From the NCBI GenBank assembly GCA_023665275.1, contig JAMPEF010000011.1, positions 1 to 42,322 of the forward strand: a DNA stretch of 42,322 nucleotides, in the 5' to 3' direction. A model generated the notes under the pieces. The model had not been told where the DNA came from, did not search any database, and saw only the letters and a program-made list of their open reading frames with translations. Of the stretch, positions 13,839 to 23,012 are shown one piece after another. The stretch is from Alistipes senegalensis (lineage in GTDB: Bacteria; Bacillota; Clostridia; Oscillospirales; Ruminococcaceae). Position 1 is the first letter of the stretch, and the number at the start of each line of letters is the position of its first letter. The translations under genes were made by a program, and so were the position numbers.

Positions 13839-13863
13839 TAATTTGATGAAAAAGGAGACACTT

Positions 13864-14394
13864 ATGAACACAATTGAAGCAATAAACACAAGACACAGTT
13901 ACCGTGGAAAATACAGACAGGTTAATGTCCCGAAAAAAGACCCTATAACTATTATGAAATGTGGTTTAAATGCACCGTCCGGCTGTAATAAGCAGACCAC
14001 AAGTCTTATAGCCGTTGATGACCATGAAATTCTTGACAGGCTTTTCAGTGTTATTGACCCTCCTGTTGCCGAAACTGCTCCGGCGATAATATGCGTTCTT
14101 ACTCAAAGAATAAATGCATACAGGGACAAATGCTTTGCGGTTCAGGACTATTCCGCCGTTATCGAAAATATGCTACTTGCTATAACGGAACTTGGTTATA
14201 GTAGTTGCTGGTATGAGGGTCATATTACTGACGACGACAGAATATGTGACAAAATGGCAAGGATTTTAAACGTTCCGGATAATTATGAACTTGTCTGCTT
14301 TCTGCCAGTAGGCGTAGCAGAAGAAAAAATAATTATTCCACAAAAGAAACAGTTTGATGAAAGAGCGTGGTTTAATTCTTTTCCGTTGGAATAA
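13864..14394 (+). CDS. Nitroreductase family protein
   Basis: A 176-aa FMN-dependent nitroreductase-like protein: MNTIEAINTRHSYRGKYRQ is the phosphate-binding R-x-S-x-R start, NAPSGCNKQT the conserved flavin-site motif, and ENMLLAITELGYSSCWYEGHI the dimer and flavin-binding helix. It would reduce nitro- or quinone-type substrates with NAD(P)H in the cytoplasm; the substrate is unknown. I chose the ATG at 13864 because AAGGAGACACTT precedes it. Its end is 34 bp from the next gene, so the three genes 13864-15426 may be one transcript. Confidence 0.85.
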   Translation: MNTIEAINTRHSYRGKYRQVNVPKKDPITIMKCGLNAPSGCNKQTTSLIAVDDHEILDRLFSVIDPPVAETAPAIICVLTQRINAYRDKCFAVQDYSAVIENMLLAITELGYSSCWYEGHITDDDRICDKMARILNVPDNYELVCFLPVGVAEEKIIIPQKKQFDERAWFNSFPLE

Positions 14395-14428
14395 TAAATA
14401 TATTTTTTATATGAAAGGTTGTTTTTTT

Positions 14429-14962
14429 ATGTTCGAGGGATATAAATTTGAAGAAAATGGTAAAAAACTTATTGAGATAGAAATAAGTTGTTCTTTTTTT
14501 GAAAATATGTATTTTCAGATTTGTGAAAATGAAAATAATTATATAGCCTATTGGCGTACTGACCCAGAAAAACATAGACGTGGCGAATTTATGTGTAAAG
14601 CGGTGTGTTTGTTTACTGAATTTATTCCATTGTCGGAACTTTCAAAAACAAAGGAATATAAAGAACTTCTGAAAGAATACAGTCCCGTTTATTCGTCTGT
14701 ACTGAATGAAAAGCAGAAAAATATAATTGATACATTTCTGAAAAAAGGTATAAATGAAGATGTACTTAAACCACATGGGCGTGACGGACATAGTTATTTT
14801 ATAGAAGTATACTGTCCGGAATTTAAAAAATATCGTTGTTGGTGTATTCTACCGGAAGAATGGTCTATATTAGCCAATGTTATAAATATGCTTGTTGATA
14901 TTTCACAAGCTGATTTTCAGAAATATGGTTGTAGTGTTTATAAATTGAAAGGAGTAAAATAA
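14429..14962 (+). CDS. Hypothetical 177-aa protein
   Basis: No family recognised. The protein starts MFEGYKFEENGKKLIEIEIS after AAAGGTTG and is rich in aromatic and cysteine residues (YFQICENENNYIAYWRTDPEKHRRGEFMCK; YCPEFKKYRCWCILPEEW). No signal or membrane segment. It overlaps the next gene by one base (TAATG) and is clearly cotranslated with it. Two small coupled cytoplasmic proteins of this kind are common in orphan immunity-gene clusters, but no toxin gene is visible nearby. Confidence 0.6.
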   Translation: MFEGYKFEENGKKLIEIEISCSFFENMYFQICENENNYIAYWRTDPEKHRRGEFMCKAVCLFTEFIPLSELSKTKEYKELLKEYSPVYSSVLNEKQKNIIDTFLKKGINEDVLKPHGRDGHSYFIEVYCPEFKKYRCWCILPEEWSILANVINMLVDISQADFQKYGCSVYKLKGVK

Positions 14963-15426
14963 TGAGCTGGTCACTGGACATAATCAGAACGAAAACTAAC
15001 ACTGAACCTTATGGCAAAGAAAAAGACGAGAAGTTGATACCATTTAAGAAAGATGAAGTAATTAAAACCTTGTTCGAAATATCCAAAATAATAGATATTT
15101 GCATTGAAGAGTCAGAAATAGTCACTGTTGAAGATACTGAAATTGATTTGGATTCATTTTTTATTGTCCACGTTTACGGAAAAAACTGGAGTATTGAATT
15201 ATGTTTCTATAATTGGTGTACATATTCTGAAAAAGACATGACATATGATACAATAGAGTTGCAAGTACGAGGAAATACCGAACCTAAAGAGTTTTTATCA
15301 CTGCTTTCTGAAAAACTCAGTGCAAGGCTTTTTGATATGTCCGCCGGTACTTTCTGGACTGGTGATGGTTCAGGGTTTTCCGACTGGAAAAATCTTTGTA
15401 GTAAAATTGCAGAAGATTTAACATAA
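14962..15426 (+). CDS. Hypothetical 154-aa protein
   Basis: No firm family. It begins MSWSLDIIRTKTNTEPYGKE and is acidic, with a beta-strand pattern (FFIVHVYGKNWSIELCFYNW) and a C-terminal PKEFLSLLSEKLSARLFDMSAGTFW. GAAAGGAGTAAAATA precedes the ATG. The layout of strands then a helix resembles small contact-dependent or polymorphic-toxin immunity proteins, which is only a shape argument. It is followed by a terminator at 15494. Confidence 0.55.
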   Translation: MSWSLDIIRTKTNTEPYGKEKDEKLIPFKKDEVIKTLFEISKIIDICIEESEIVTVEDTEIDLDSFFIVHVYGKNWSIELCFYNWCTYSEKDMTYDTIELQVRGNTEPKEFLSLLSEKLSARLFDMSAGTFWTGDGSGFSDWKNLCSKIAEDLT

Positions 15427-15493
15427 TTGTAAGATTACAAGCAAAACGCAAAAAACCAACAGGGAAGACACAAAAAAGCTCACAAGCGCAACG

Positions 15494-15529
15494 CAAAAAA
15501 CCGTACCTTTTCAGGTGCGGCTTTTTGTT
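15494..15529 (+). terminator. Terminator after the hypothetical gene pair
   Basis: AAAAAACCGTACC, loop TTTTCA, GGTGCGGCTTTTT with one G-U. It is preceded by a short direct repeat (AACGCAAAAAACC at about 15447 and 15491). Confidence 0.75.
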
Positions 15530-15616
15530 AAATGATTTGTCCCCGTTGGAATTTATCACAGATACCAACCGCTGTTGTGCAGAGGCGGGGGTATCGAGTG
15601 AGTTAAAATATTTATG

Positions 15617-15658
15617 TTATACAAAATGTAAAACAGCAAAATTATACAAAATGTAAAA
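15617..15658. repeat. Two direct repeats of an ATACAAAATGTA motif
   Basis: TTATACAAAATGTAAAA occurs at 15617-15633 and 15642-15658, 25 bp apart; the second abuts the stop of the serpin gene. The core TACAAAATGTA is a palindrome. The same core appears at 41584-41596 over the Mor-gene promoter and, changed by one base, at 41821-41832. A regulator site is possible. The rest of the gap 15530-15616 shows nothing. Confidence 0.5.
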
Positions 15659-17833
15659 TTACTCAAGAGTTGTCAGCGTACCTATGAAAACGGGTAGCGT
15701 GGTTTCCGTATCGACGATGCAGTAAACAAACGGTCTGTCAAGAATGACTTCCTGTTTTGATTGTGGAGCAACAGAGGTGGGAGCCGCTATAACAATCGTG
15801 ACAGCTCCGGCTTCCGTACCGCTTGCGTCGACGTTTATAAAAGTCTGGTGAATTACGCTATCTAACATCAGACTGATATTGGAAATCCCCGAAAAATCGG
15901 CAGAATCAGTAAAAGCGGTCGGCATACCCATGTTGGAAAGACTTTCCTTCAGTTCTTTATTATACCCATAGTTGAATTTTGGCAGTCCCGCATTGACGGG
16001 TGTATTTTTTGTTTCTGAAAGAAGAGTATGCAGCGTCTCAGGTGTCAGATTTTGGACGTATTCAACAATTGGTATATCTTTATCTGGAAGTATTGCCGCA
16101 AATGCATATCTTGCACCGCTATAGTTTTTCATGAAACCAGTTTCATTTTCCCCCGAAATATAGGTATATTCAGTTGAATACATCATTTCAGCGGTCTGTT
16201 TTTTACCGTCAGCGGTGGTAAAATTGGCGTCCCTAATATTATCCTCTTCGTATTTTTTTTGCCATTCGGCGTCGAAAGTGACGGCATTTATCAGATACAT
16301 CATAGTATTGTCGCCTATTTTCTGGATTACCTCTTTAATCATGCCTTCGGTTTTTTGGGAAATCCAGTTGTTAATACTTTTAACGGTTGAGTCATCGAAC
16401 GGCGCACGGAAAATATCGGCGTCATAGTAATCAACAGTTTTCTGCAAGAAATCGGCATTTACCGACAGTTTATCGGTATCACGAGACCATACAGAATTAG
16501 CGGTCAGGAGCTTGCATTTTTCGTCATCGGGCTGATTTATACGGAGAGTATACAAATATTCATTGAGAGTGTCCAGAGCGACACCGCCGAGTGTTTGCTC
16601 CATTTCTTCGAGAGTTTTTCCGTCCGCACCGTTTGCGGTCATAGCGAGCGCCTGCATGACAGAATACGGCGATATAAGGACATTTTCCGGCTCTGTTACC
16701 GTTTCTTTCAGAAGTTTCACGGCAAAATCAGTTTGTGAGGAAATCAATTGACTATCGGCAGTTTTTCCCGAAATTTCGCCGGAAACTACATTTTCAGTAA
16801 GGTTCACGACTTCGGGGGAACTAGATAAACTTTTAGCAAACTCCTTCCGCATCAAGCACAAATCGAAAATATCAACAGTCCCGTCATGGTTCAGGTCGCC
16901 CGAGCCAGCGCCAATCGAGCCCCGCCCCTGCAACCAGTTGTTGAGAGCGACGATATCGGCAATATTAAACTCCTCGTCGGCGTTCACGTCCTCTTCCAGA
17001 ATGACGCCGGTGAACGCCTGAAAATCAATGTTATGTTCGATTGCAAACGTATGTACCTTGCTTCCGGAGAGTGCCTTAATTGTGGTATTTGCCGGATTTA
17101 CGGCAAAAACATGAAGTTCACAATCAGGGTTATGTATAGTCAGTTTTTGAAGACTTTTAGAAAATGCATTCATTCCGATTGACGTTACACTTGCCGGAAC
17201 GTTGATTGATTCCAGACTATCACAACCGTTAAAAGTATTTGCTTCTATAGTTGTTATGCCGTCGGGAATATCTATCGTGACAAGACATTTGCAGTCCTGA
17301 AATGCCTGCTCCCCGATAGTCTTTACAGTACTTGGAATATTGATTTTTTCAAGCGCCGTACAGCCCCAGAACGCCCGAACTCCTATACTGGAAGTATAAT
17401 TCGGAAGTTTAATTTCTTTCAGCGCCTTACAGCTGAGGAAAGCCTCGTCTTTAATTTGCTTTACACTTTCCGGAATGTTGATTTTTTCTAAAGATGTACA
17501 TTGAGTAAAAGCCTGTTTATTAATTGATTTTACCGTTTTAGGTAAAACAATTTCAGTTATACTCGGAGTAGAAGCGAAAGCGTGTTCACCGATTACCTGA
17601 ACGGGCAGACCGTCAATTTCCGCCGGAACTTCAATTTTTCCAGAAACCGTTTTTGAGACCGCAGTAATTTCGATATAATTTCCCAAATTTTTATACATGA
17701 ATATATCATAAATTTGCGTCTGTACGACTTCTTCAACGGCTGTCGCATTAGCGGAAAACGTCGGCATATAGCCACAAACTGACGACGCCATACATAAACA
17801 GGCTATCGCCGTAAGAATTTTTTTCGTGTTCAT
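15659..17833 (-). CDS. Secreted LRR-dockerin-serpin protein
   Basis: A 724-aa secreted protein. It has a signal peptide (residues 1 to about 31, cut near SANA-TA), BspA-type LRR_5 repeats (about 65-260; IGEHAFAS..SITEIVLPKTVKSINKQAF pattern), and a dockerin with two calcium loops (about 281-335; the second, DLNHDGTVDIFD, is canonical, the first, DVNADEEFNIAD, is degenerate). A full serpin (about 362-724) follows, with hinge GTEAGAVT (672-679) and C-terminal FVYCIV..LPVFIGTL. The inhibitory-type hinge suggests a working protease inhibitor; the scissile bond lies somewhere in IVIAAPTSVAPQS. Dockerin would attach it to a cellulosome or cell-surface cohesin. GGAGGAATTTTC precedes the ATG. Confidence 0.93.
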   Translation of the reverse strand: MNTKKILTAIACLCMASSVCGYMPTFSANATAVEEVVQTQIYDIFMYKNLGNYIEITAVSKTVSGKIEVPAEIDGLPVQVIGEHAFASTPSITEIVLPKTVKSINKQAFTQCTSLEKINIPESVKQIKDEAFLSCKALKEIKLPNYTSSIGVRAFWGCTALEKINIPSTVKTIGEQAFQDCKCLVTIDIPDGITTIEANTFNGCDSLESINVPASVTSIGMNAFSKSLQKLTIHNPDCELHVFAVNPANTTIKALSGSKVHTFAIEHNIDFQAFTGVILEEDVNADEEFNIADIVALNNWLQGRGSIGAGSGDLNHDGTVDIFDLCLMRKEFAKSLSSSPEVVNLTENVVSGEISGKTADSQLISSQTDFAVKLLKETVTEPENVLISPYSVMQALAMTANGADGKTLEEMEQTLGGVALDTLNEYLYTLRINQPDDEKCKLLTANSVWSRDTDKLSVNADFLQKTVDYYDADIFRAPFDDSTVKSINNWISQKTEGMIKEVIQKIGDNTMMYLINAVTFDAEWQKKYEEDNIRDANFTTADGKKQTAEMMYSTEYTYISGENETGFMKNYSGARYAFAAILPDKDIPIVEYVQNLTPETLHTLLSETKNTPVNAGLPKFNYGYNKELKESLSNMGMPTAFTDSADFSGISNISLMLDSVIHQTFINVDASGTEAGAVTIVIAAPTSVAPQSKQEVILDRPFVYCIVDTETTLPVFIGTLTTLE

Positions 17834-17930
17834 GAAAATTCCTCCTTTATGGGTTTCTATAAAGTTTAACGTTTGAGTGTGATAAAATGTGCGGTTTTTT
17901 TTGTAAACTTTTTATGAATAAATTAGAAAT

Positions 17931-17957
17931 AAAAACACCGGCAAAACCGGTGTTTTT
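17931..17957 (-). terminator. Terminator of the two-component operon
   Basis: AAAAACACCGG and CCGGTGTTTTT form a perfect 11-bp inverted repeat around a 5-nt loop, just after the kinase stop. The neighbouring gap 17834-17930 holds the serpin leader; I see no strong promoter there. Confidence 0.85.
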
Positions 17958-17960
17958 GGT

Positions 17961-20399
17961 TTAATTTTTCATGATTGGAAACTGAATTTTAGCGGTGAAA
18001 ACATCGCCGTCAATGTCAATTTCAAAAATTCCGTTGCAGGCTTCCGTGAAACTTTTGGCTATAGATAGCCCTAAACCGCTACCCTCAGTAGTTCGGGATT
18101 CGTCGCCACGGGTGAAACGTTCCGTCAGTTCCTCAGGCGTCAACTTGATTTCATAGGAAGAAATATTTTTCACGGTGATGACGACATTTTCAGAATATAC
18201 ATTCAGTATAATATAAATTCTTGTGTTGTCAAGAGAGTATTTCAAGGCGTTGTCAATGATGTTCTGAAGAACTCTGTAAAGACGTGTACCGTCGGCAAAA
18301 ATCGGCGTAGAATCGGCATAAACTGACTTTCTTATATCACGTCCGGAGGCTTCAATTTTGTTAGCCATATCCGCCAAAACCTGTTCTAATAGTATTGTGG
18401 CGTCAATCATTTCAAAATTAATATCTGTACGACTTGTAGCTTTTGCGATGTCGAACACATCGGCAACAATTTCACTCAGACGGGCGGATTTCTGTTCAAG
18501 AATGTTGACGTAATCCCTTGCCACCGGTGACAAATCATTTTCCATTGAAAGTAAATTAATATAACTAATTATCGACGTCAACGGCGTTTTGAGGTCATGG
18601 GAGACGTTAGCCACAAGGTCAACCTTCATTTTTTCAGACTTAATTTTCTTGTCAACGGCGGTCTGAATGCCGTCAGAAATATTATTCAGCTTTTTAGAAA
18701 GGCTATAAATAGGGGAATTTTGGTCAATCTCAGTAGGGGAGTAGTCACCGTTGTAGATGTCATTTATCTGCCGTGAAAGTTTAACCAGTCCGACAATATC
18801 TTTTAAAGAAAAATATGCATATCCGACAAACGATAACAATATCAAAAATTCGTTTTCCCATAGGGCTGACATGATGCACCCGAAAATAAATAATACAAAA
18901 CGTATAAGAAATCTTTTGGCGATAATTTCGGTGTCCGCCATTTCTTTTGAAAATTTCAATTCTGAGACGGCTTTTATTACTGACTGTATTTTTCCCAGTA
19001 ATTTCAGGCAGATTTTAATTAAAATATTAAAAATATGTCGAATAAAGGTAGTTTGATAGAAACTTTTACACTTAAATCTTTTAATAATACTGTTGACCGC
19101 CAGTGACAGAACTGAGAAAGATACGGTTAGGGCGGTAGTCCATAGGAGCGTGGGAATTGTCGGATTATCGGCAAAAACATATGATGTCAAGTATAGTGTT
19201 TCGTCGACTTCCTGAATGAATACCGCACCGGTCAGTACCGCAATAATTCCGATAGCAATTACTAACTCCGCCCATATTGTGTCGCCGAAAGATAGTACAA
19301 ACGTTTTATTTTGTGTGTAGTCGTCGGTCAGATATTTTGATTTTTCCGGATTGTAACCGCTTGTCACGATGAAGAACGTCATCAGGAGCAGCGAAAATAT
19401 TACAAATGGTATAAATTTCAGCAGATAGTTAATAAAATTAACTTCTTCCTGATGTGCCACCGTATCGACGTTTATTATATCATCAAGAATGGTGTCAACG
19501 GGTTTTATGCCTATTTTAAGCCCTGAAATGTCCCCTTTGCAGACGGGCGACTTTTTAATTTTCGTCCACGTCTGATTTTCGGTGTCGTAATATATATAGT
19601 AATCCTGATTATTGATATTTTTAATCATATCGGACGGCATAGCGAAATTTTCGGCTATTTCATCGGAAAATTCATCATAGTAGGCGTTGTAGGTGTAGGC
19701 GCTTTCGATGTACGCACTTTTGTGCAATTCCTTGTAGTCGAAACAGGCGGGTGTGCCGTCGGGTTTGTCATAAATTTTAACATTCAGCTTATCAACGGAG
19801 TAATCAAGGTTTGAGGTGTCATAATCGTAGATAGCCGCCGCCTGTTTTCCGGCTATTTCATGCGGAAAATCGTAGTACGCCATGCCGTAGTCGGTTTCGT
19901 ACCAGTTAAAATTATAGTAGCTGAAATGCATACTATCATTTAGCGAGCCATTATTATACGTAGTAGAATAATCGGAAAAATAGTTTATATCGTCGAATAT
20001 ATTTTTATCTGAAGATATTGAGTTATCACCCCAAGAGACGTAGTAGCGGAAATTTTCCGTGGGAGTTATTGTAATTTTGTTGTTTTTGTCCATAAGACCG
20101 AGTGCTTGAAGCGTATTAATTGTTGATTTTGCCAGTTGTCCTGATATGTTCAATTTGCCTTTTTCGTCGAGATTTCGCAGATACATCGTGCCGATTACCC
20201 ACAGTTTAGAAAAAAGTTCCTGTTTTTCGTCGGAGAGTTCATAAATTGTGGTCTTGTTTTCCCGAAAATCTTCAAGATGTCTTGCCACGACAATATATTT
20301 ACTTATACAGCAACTCACGCAGACCGCAAAAATTACGCACGCACTGACAAAAGCAACAAATCGGGTTGATTTTTTTAGTAAAAATTCTCTGATTTGCAT
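17961..20399 (-). CDS. Membrane sensor histidine kinase
   Basis: An 812-aa kinase. One membrane segment near residues 14-32 is followed by a large extracellular sensor region (about 33-325, very rich in Tyr, Asp and Asn), then a group of further membrane segments (about 328-530: FIPFVIFSLLLMTFFIV, LVIAIGIIAVLTGAVFI, LLWTTALTVSFSVLSLAV, FVLFIFGCIMSALW). The catalytic part has the H-box VSHDLKTPLTS with His601, N-box NIIDNALKYS (from 713) and G-box GSGLGLS (about 773-779). No HAMP is obvious. It starts 6 bp after the response regulator stop, so both are one operon. The stimulus is unknown. Confidence 0.9.
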   Translation of the reverse strand: MQIREFLLKKSTRFVAFVSACVIFAVCVSCCISKYIVVARHLEDFRENKTTIYELSDEKQELFSKLWVIGTMYLRNLDEKGKLNISGQLAKSTINTLQALGLMDKNNKITITPTENFRYYVSWGDNSISSDKNIFDDINYFSDYSTTYNNGSLNDSMHFSYYNFNWYETDYGMAYYDFPHEIAGKQAAAIYDYDTSNLDYSVDKLNVKIYDKPDGTPACFDYKELHKSAYIESAYTYNAYYDEFSDEIAENFAMPSDMIKNINNQDYYIYYDTENQTWTKIKKSPVCKGDISGLKIGIKPVDTILDDIINVDTVAHQEEVNFINYLLKFIPFVIFSLLLMTFFIVTSGYNPEKSKYLTDDYTQNKTFVLSFGDTIWAELVIAIGIIAVLTGAVFIQEVDETLYLTSYVFADNPTIPTLLWTTALTVSFSVLSLAVNSIIKRFKCKSFYQTTFIRHIFNILIKICLKLLGKIQSVIKAVSELKFSKEMADTEIIAKRFLIRFVLFIFGCIMSALWENEFLILLSFVGYAYFSLKDIVGLVKLSRQINDIYNGDYSPTEIDQNSPIYSLSKKLNNISDGIQTAVDKKIKSEKMKVDLVANVSHDLKTPLTSIISYINLLSMENDLSPVARDYVNILEQKSARLSEIVADVFDIAKATSRTDINFEMIDATILLEQVLADMANKIEASGRDIRKSVYADSTPIFADGTRLYRVLQNIIDNALKYSLDNTRIYIILNVYSENVVITVKNISSYEIKLTPEELTERFTRGDESRTTEGSGLGLSIAKSFTEACNGIFEIDIDGDVFTAKIQFPIMKN

Positions 20400-20404
20400 A
20401 AAAA

Positions 20405-21118
20405 TTACCTCCTGTCTTTTTCGATTTTGTAGCCGATTCCCCAGACAACTTTCAGATAACGGGGGTTGCTGGGGTTGATTTCGATTTTTTCACGAATGTG
20501 TCGGATGTGAACCATGACCGTATTTTCAACGGAAAATGAATCTTCATTCCAGATACGGTTGTAAATTTCCTCCGCCGAGAACACCCGCCCCGTATTTTTC
20601 ATCAGAAGTTCCGTAATTTTGTACTCCGTGGCGGTCAGCCGGACCGGTTCGCCGTCGACGAAAACTTGACGGGCGGAAGTATCGAGGGTCAGACCACCTA
20701 TTTTTATATCCGTTTCTGACTTGCTGTCGGCAGAGCCGAGGCTGAGATAGCGCCGCAAATTCGACTTGACCCGTGCGACCAGCTCCATGGGATTATATGG
20801 CTTGGTTATGTAGTCGTCAGCGCCCATCGAGAGACCTAAAATTTTATCGCTGTCTTCGGACTTCGCCGAAAGAACGATTATCGGGATATTTCGGGTCATA
20901 CGAATCTTCATCATGGCGGAAAGCCCGTCGAGTTTCGGCATCATGACATCAATCAGAATCAGTTGAATGTTATTCGTCATAAGGCTGTCTATAGCCTCAA
21001 AACCGTTGTAAGCCTTAAAAATCCGGTAGCCCTCTTTTTCGAGGAGCTTAGCAATCGCATTTACAATATAGTGGTCATCATCGACGACCAGAATCGACGC
21101 ATTTTCAAAATTTTCCAT
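20405..21118 (-). CDS. OmpR-family response regulator
   Basis: A 237-aa regulator. The receiver has the acidic pocket DDD (13-15), phospho-acceptor D57 (LIDVMMPKLDG), S84 in place of Thr and K109 (TKPYNP). The C-terminal winged helix (about 145-235; TATEYKITELLMKNTGRVFSAEEIYNRIWNEDSFSVENTVMVHIRHIREKIEINP) is OmpR/PhoB type. It lies directly upstream of its presumed partner kinase. GGAGGTACAATA precedes the ATG and a TATAAT at about 21141-21146 on the minus strand is a likely -10 box. Targets are not evident; the adjacent serpin gene is a reasonable but untested one. Confidence 0.92.
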   Translation of the reverse strand: MENFENASILVVDDDHYIVNAIAKLLEKEGYRIFKAYNGFEAIDSLMTNNIQLILIDVMMPKLDGLSAMMKIRMTRNIPIIVLSAKSEDSDKILGLSMGADDYITKPYNPMELVARVKSNLRRYLSLGSADSKSETDIKIGGLTLDTSARQVFVDGEPVRLTATEYKITELLMKNTGRVFSAEEIYNRIWNEDSFSVENTVMVHIRHIREKIEINPSNPRYLKVVWGIGYKIEKDRR

Positions 21119-21206
21119 TATTGTACCTCCTTTGAATATATTATAGCCGGAAAATCTTATTTTGTCCCGTCTAAAATCTTATAAATTTCTTAATTTTCGG
21201 ACGCAA

Positions 21207-21246
21207 AAAAAAGAGTTCACCGGTATGGTGAACCCCCTTTTTTATA
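21207..21246 (-). terminator. Terminator of the GGGtGRT operon
   Basis: GTTCACC, loop, GGTGAAC, followed on the minus strand by a run of T after CTC (complement of the A run at 21205-21212). It lies just after the stop at 21256. Confidence 0.8.
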
Positions 21247-21255
21247 CTTTTAGTA

Positions 21256-22254
21256 TTATTTCATAGCCTCTTCAACAGCGACTGCACAAGCAACTGTTGC
21301 GCCAACCATCGGATTATTACCCATACCGATAAGACCCATCATTTCAACGTGGGCAGGTACGGAGGAAGAACCGGCAAACTGTGCATCGGAGTGCATACGA
21401 CCCATTGTGTCGGTCATGCCGTATGAAGCCGGACCAGCAGCCATATTATCGGGGTGAAGTGTTCGACCAGTACCACCACCGGAGGCAACAGAAAAATATT
21501 TCTTACCGGCGTCTGTACGTTCTTTTTTATAAGTACCTGCTACAGGATGCTGGAAACGTGTCGGGTTCGTGGAGTTACCAGTAATAGAAACGTCAACATT
21601 TTCTTTCCACATGATAGCCACGCCCTCAACGACATCATTAGCCCCATAACAGTTAACTTTAGCACGGAGACCGTCAGAATAAGCCTTACGGAAAATTTCC
21701 TTTACTTCGCCGGAGTGATAATCCATTTCAGTTTCAACGTATGTAAAACCGTTAATTCTTGCGATAATCTGGGCAGCGTCCTTGCCGAGACCGTTAAGAA
21801 TAACACGGAGCGGCTTCTGACGCACCTTGTTAGCCTTTTCAGCGATACCAATAGCGCCCTCAGCGGCTGCGAAGGATTCGTGACCTGCGAGGAATGCAAA
21901 ACATTCTGTATCTTCTTCAAGGAGCATTTTTCCGAGATTACCGTGACCGAGTCCAACTTTACGCTGGTCGGCAACAGAGCCGGGGATACAAAAAGCCTGT
22001 AAGCCCTCACCGATAGCGGCAGCGGCATCAGCGGCACGAGTACAGCCCTTCTTTATAGCGATTGCGCAACCTACAGTATAAGCCCACTTAGCGTTTTCAA
22101 AGCAAATAGGCTGTATGCCCTCAACGAGCTTGTAAATGTCAAGACCTTTTTCCTTACAAATATCTGCACATTCTTCGATTGAAGAAACCCCGTACTGTCC
22201 GAGAACTGCTAAAATCTGCTTCTCTCTTCTTTCATATGATTCAAATAAAGCCAT
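21256..22254 (-). CDS. GGGtGRT protein
   Basis: A 332-aa protein of the family named for its GGGtGRT motif (SVASGGGTGRTLHPDNMAAGPASYG, about residue 255). It is conserved in Clostridia and Actinobacteria-related anaerobes beside a NifU-like scaffold; its reaction is not known to me. It has repeated glycine-rich and cysteine segments (ECADICKEKGLD; AVGCAIAIKKGCTRAADAAAAIGEG; VKVNCYGAND-like) compatible with a metal- or cofactor-binding role. The gene follows the NifU-like gene by 17 bp with a ribosome site in GAGGGAGGGCG and shares its promoter. Confidence 0.85.
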   Translation of the reverse strand: MALFESYERREKQILAVLGQYGVSSIEECADICKEKGLDIYKLVEGIQPICFENAKWAYTVGCAIAIKKGCTRAADAAAAIGEGLQAFCIPGSVADQRKVGLGHGNLGKMLLEEDTECFAFLAGHESFAAAEGAIGIAEKANKVRQKPLRVILNGLGKDAAQIIARINGFTYVETEMDYHSGEVKEIFRKAYSDGLRAKVNCYGANDVVEGVAIMWKENVDVSITGNSTNPTRFQHPVAGTYKKERTDAGKKYFSVASGGGTGRTLHPDNMAAGPASYGMTDTMGRMHSDAQFAGSSSVPAHVEMMGLIGMGNNPMVGATVACAVAVEEAMK

Positions 22255-22271
22255 CTTAAACGCCCTCCCTC

Positions 22272-22964
22272 TTATTCTTTACGTGGGTCAACAATTTTAA
22301 CTGCATCGGCAACACGTCCATATTGACCTTGAGCTTTTTCAAAAGCGGTGTTAGCGTCGTCGCCGCTTTTAATGAAGTCCATCATCTTGCCAAAATTAAC
22401 GAACTTGTAGCCGATTATTTCGTCATTTTCGTCAAGAGCGATACCGGTAACATAGCCATCGGTCATTTCAAGATAGCGTGGACCTTTTGCAAGTGTGCCG
22501 TACATCGTGCCGACCTGTGAGCGGAGACCTTTTCCGAGGTCTTCGAGACCAGCGCCGATAACTAAACCACCCTCAGAGAACGCACTTTGTGAGCGTCCGT
22601 AAACTATCTGTAAAAAGAGCTCCCTCATCGCAGTGTTGATGGCGTCACAAACGAGGTCGGTGTTGAGAGCCTCCAGAATGGTTCTTCCGGGGAGAATTTC
22701 GGAAGCCATAGCGGCAGAATGTGTCATACCGGAGCAACCTATAGTTTCAACCAAGCACTCCTGAATTACGCCTTCCTTGACGTTAAGGGTCAGCTTACAA
22801 GTACCCTGCTGAGGTGCGCACCAACCTATACCGTGTGTAAAGCCGGAAATATCCTTAATCTCTTTAGCCTTTACCCATTGTGCTTCTTCCGGAATCGGAG
22901 CAGCGCCGTGAGCCACGCCCTGTTTAACAGGGCACATTTCCTGCACTTCATGTGAGTAAATCAT
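22272..22964 (-). CDS. NifU/IscU-like iron-sulfur scaffold protein
   Basis: A 230-aa protein with the NifU_N pattern: VKEGVIQECLVETIGCSGMTHSAAMASEILPGRTI carries the scaffold cysteine in GCSGM and a following small-residue helix. A further cysteine pair member (C11 in VQEMCPVKQG and C51 in CKLT) may bind iron. It is larger than IscU (about 130 aa), with an additional C-terminal region ending VADAVKIVDPRKE. It is the first gene of the operon with the GGGtGRT gene. AAAGGAGTATTATTAAG precedes the ATG. Its leader of about 90 nt carries a CRISPR-type repeat hairpin. Confidence 0.8.
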   Translation of the reverse strand: MIYSHEVQEMCPVKQGVAHGAAPIPEEAQWVKAKEIKDISGFTHGIGWCAPQQGTCKLTLNVKEGVIQECLVETIGCSGMTHSAAMASEILPGRTILEALNTDLVCDAINTAMRELFLQIVYGRSQSAFSEGGLVIGAGLEDLGKGLRSQVGTMYGTLAKGPRYLEMTDGYVTGIALDENDEIIGYKFVNFGKMMDFIKSGDDANTAFEKAQGQYGRVADAVKIVDPRKE

Positions 22965-23012
22965 CTTAATAATACTCCTTTACTATATTTATAATCGAAT
23001 ATCCCAGCCCAA

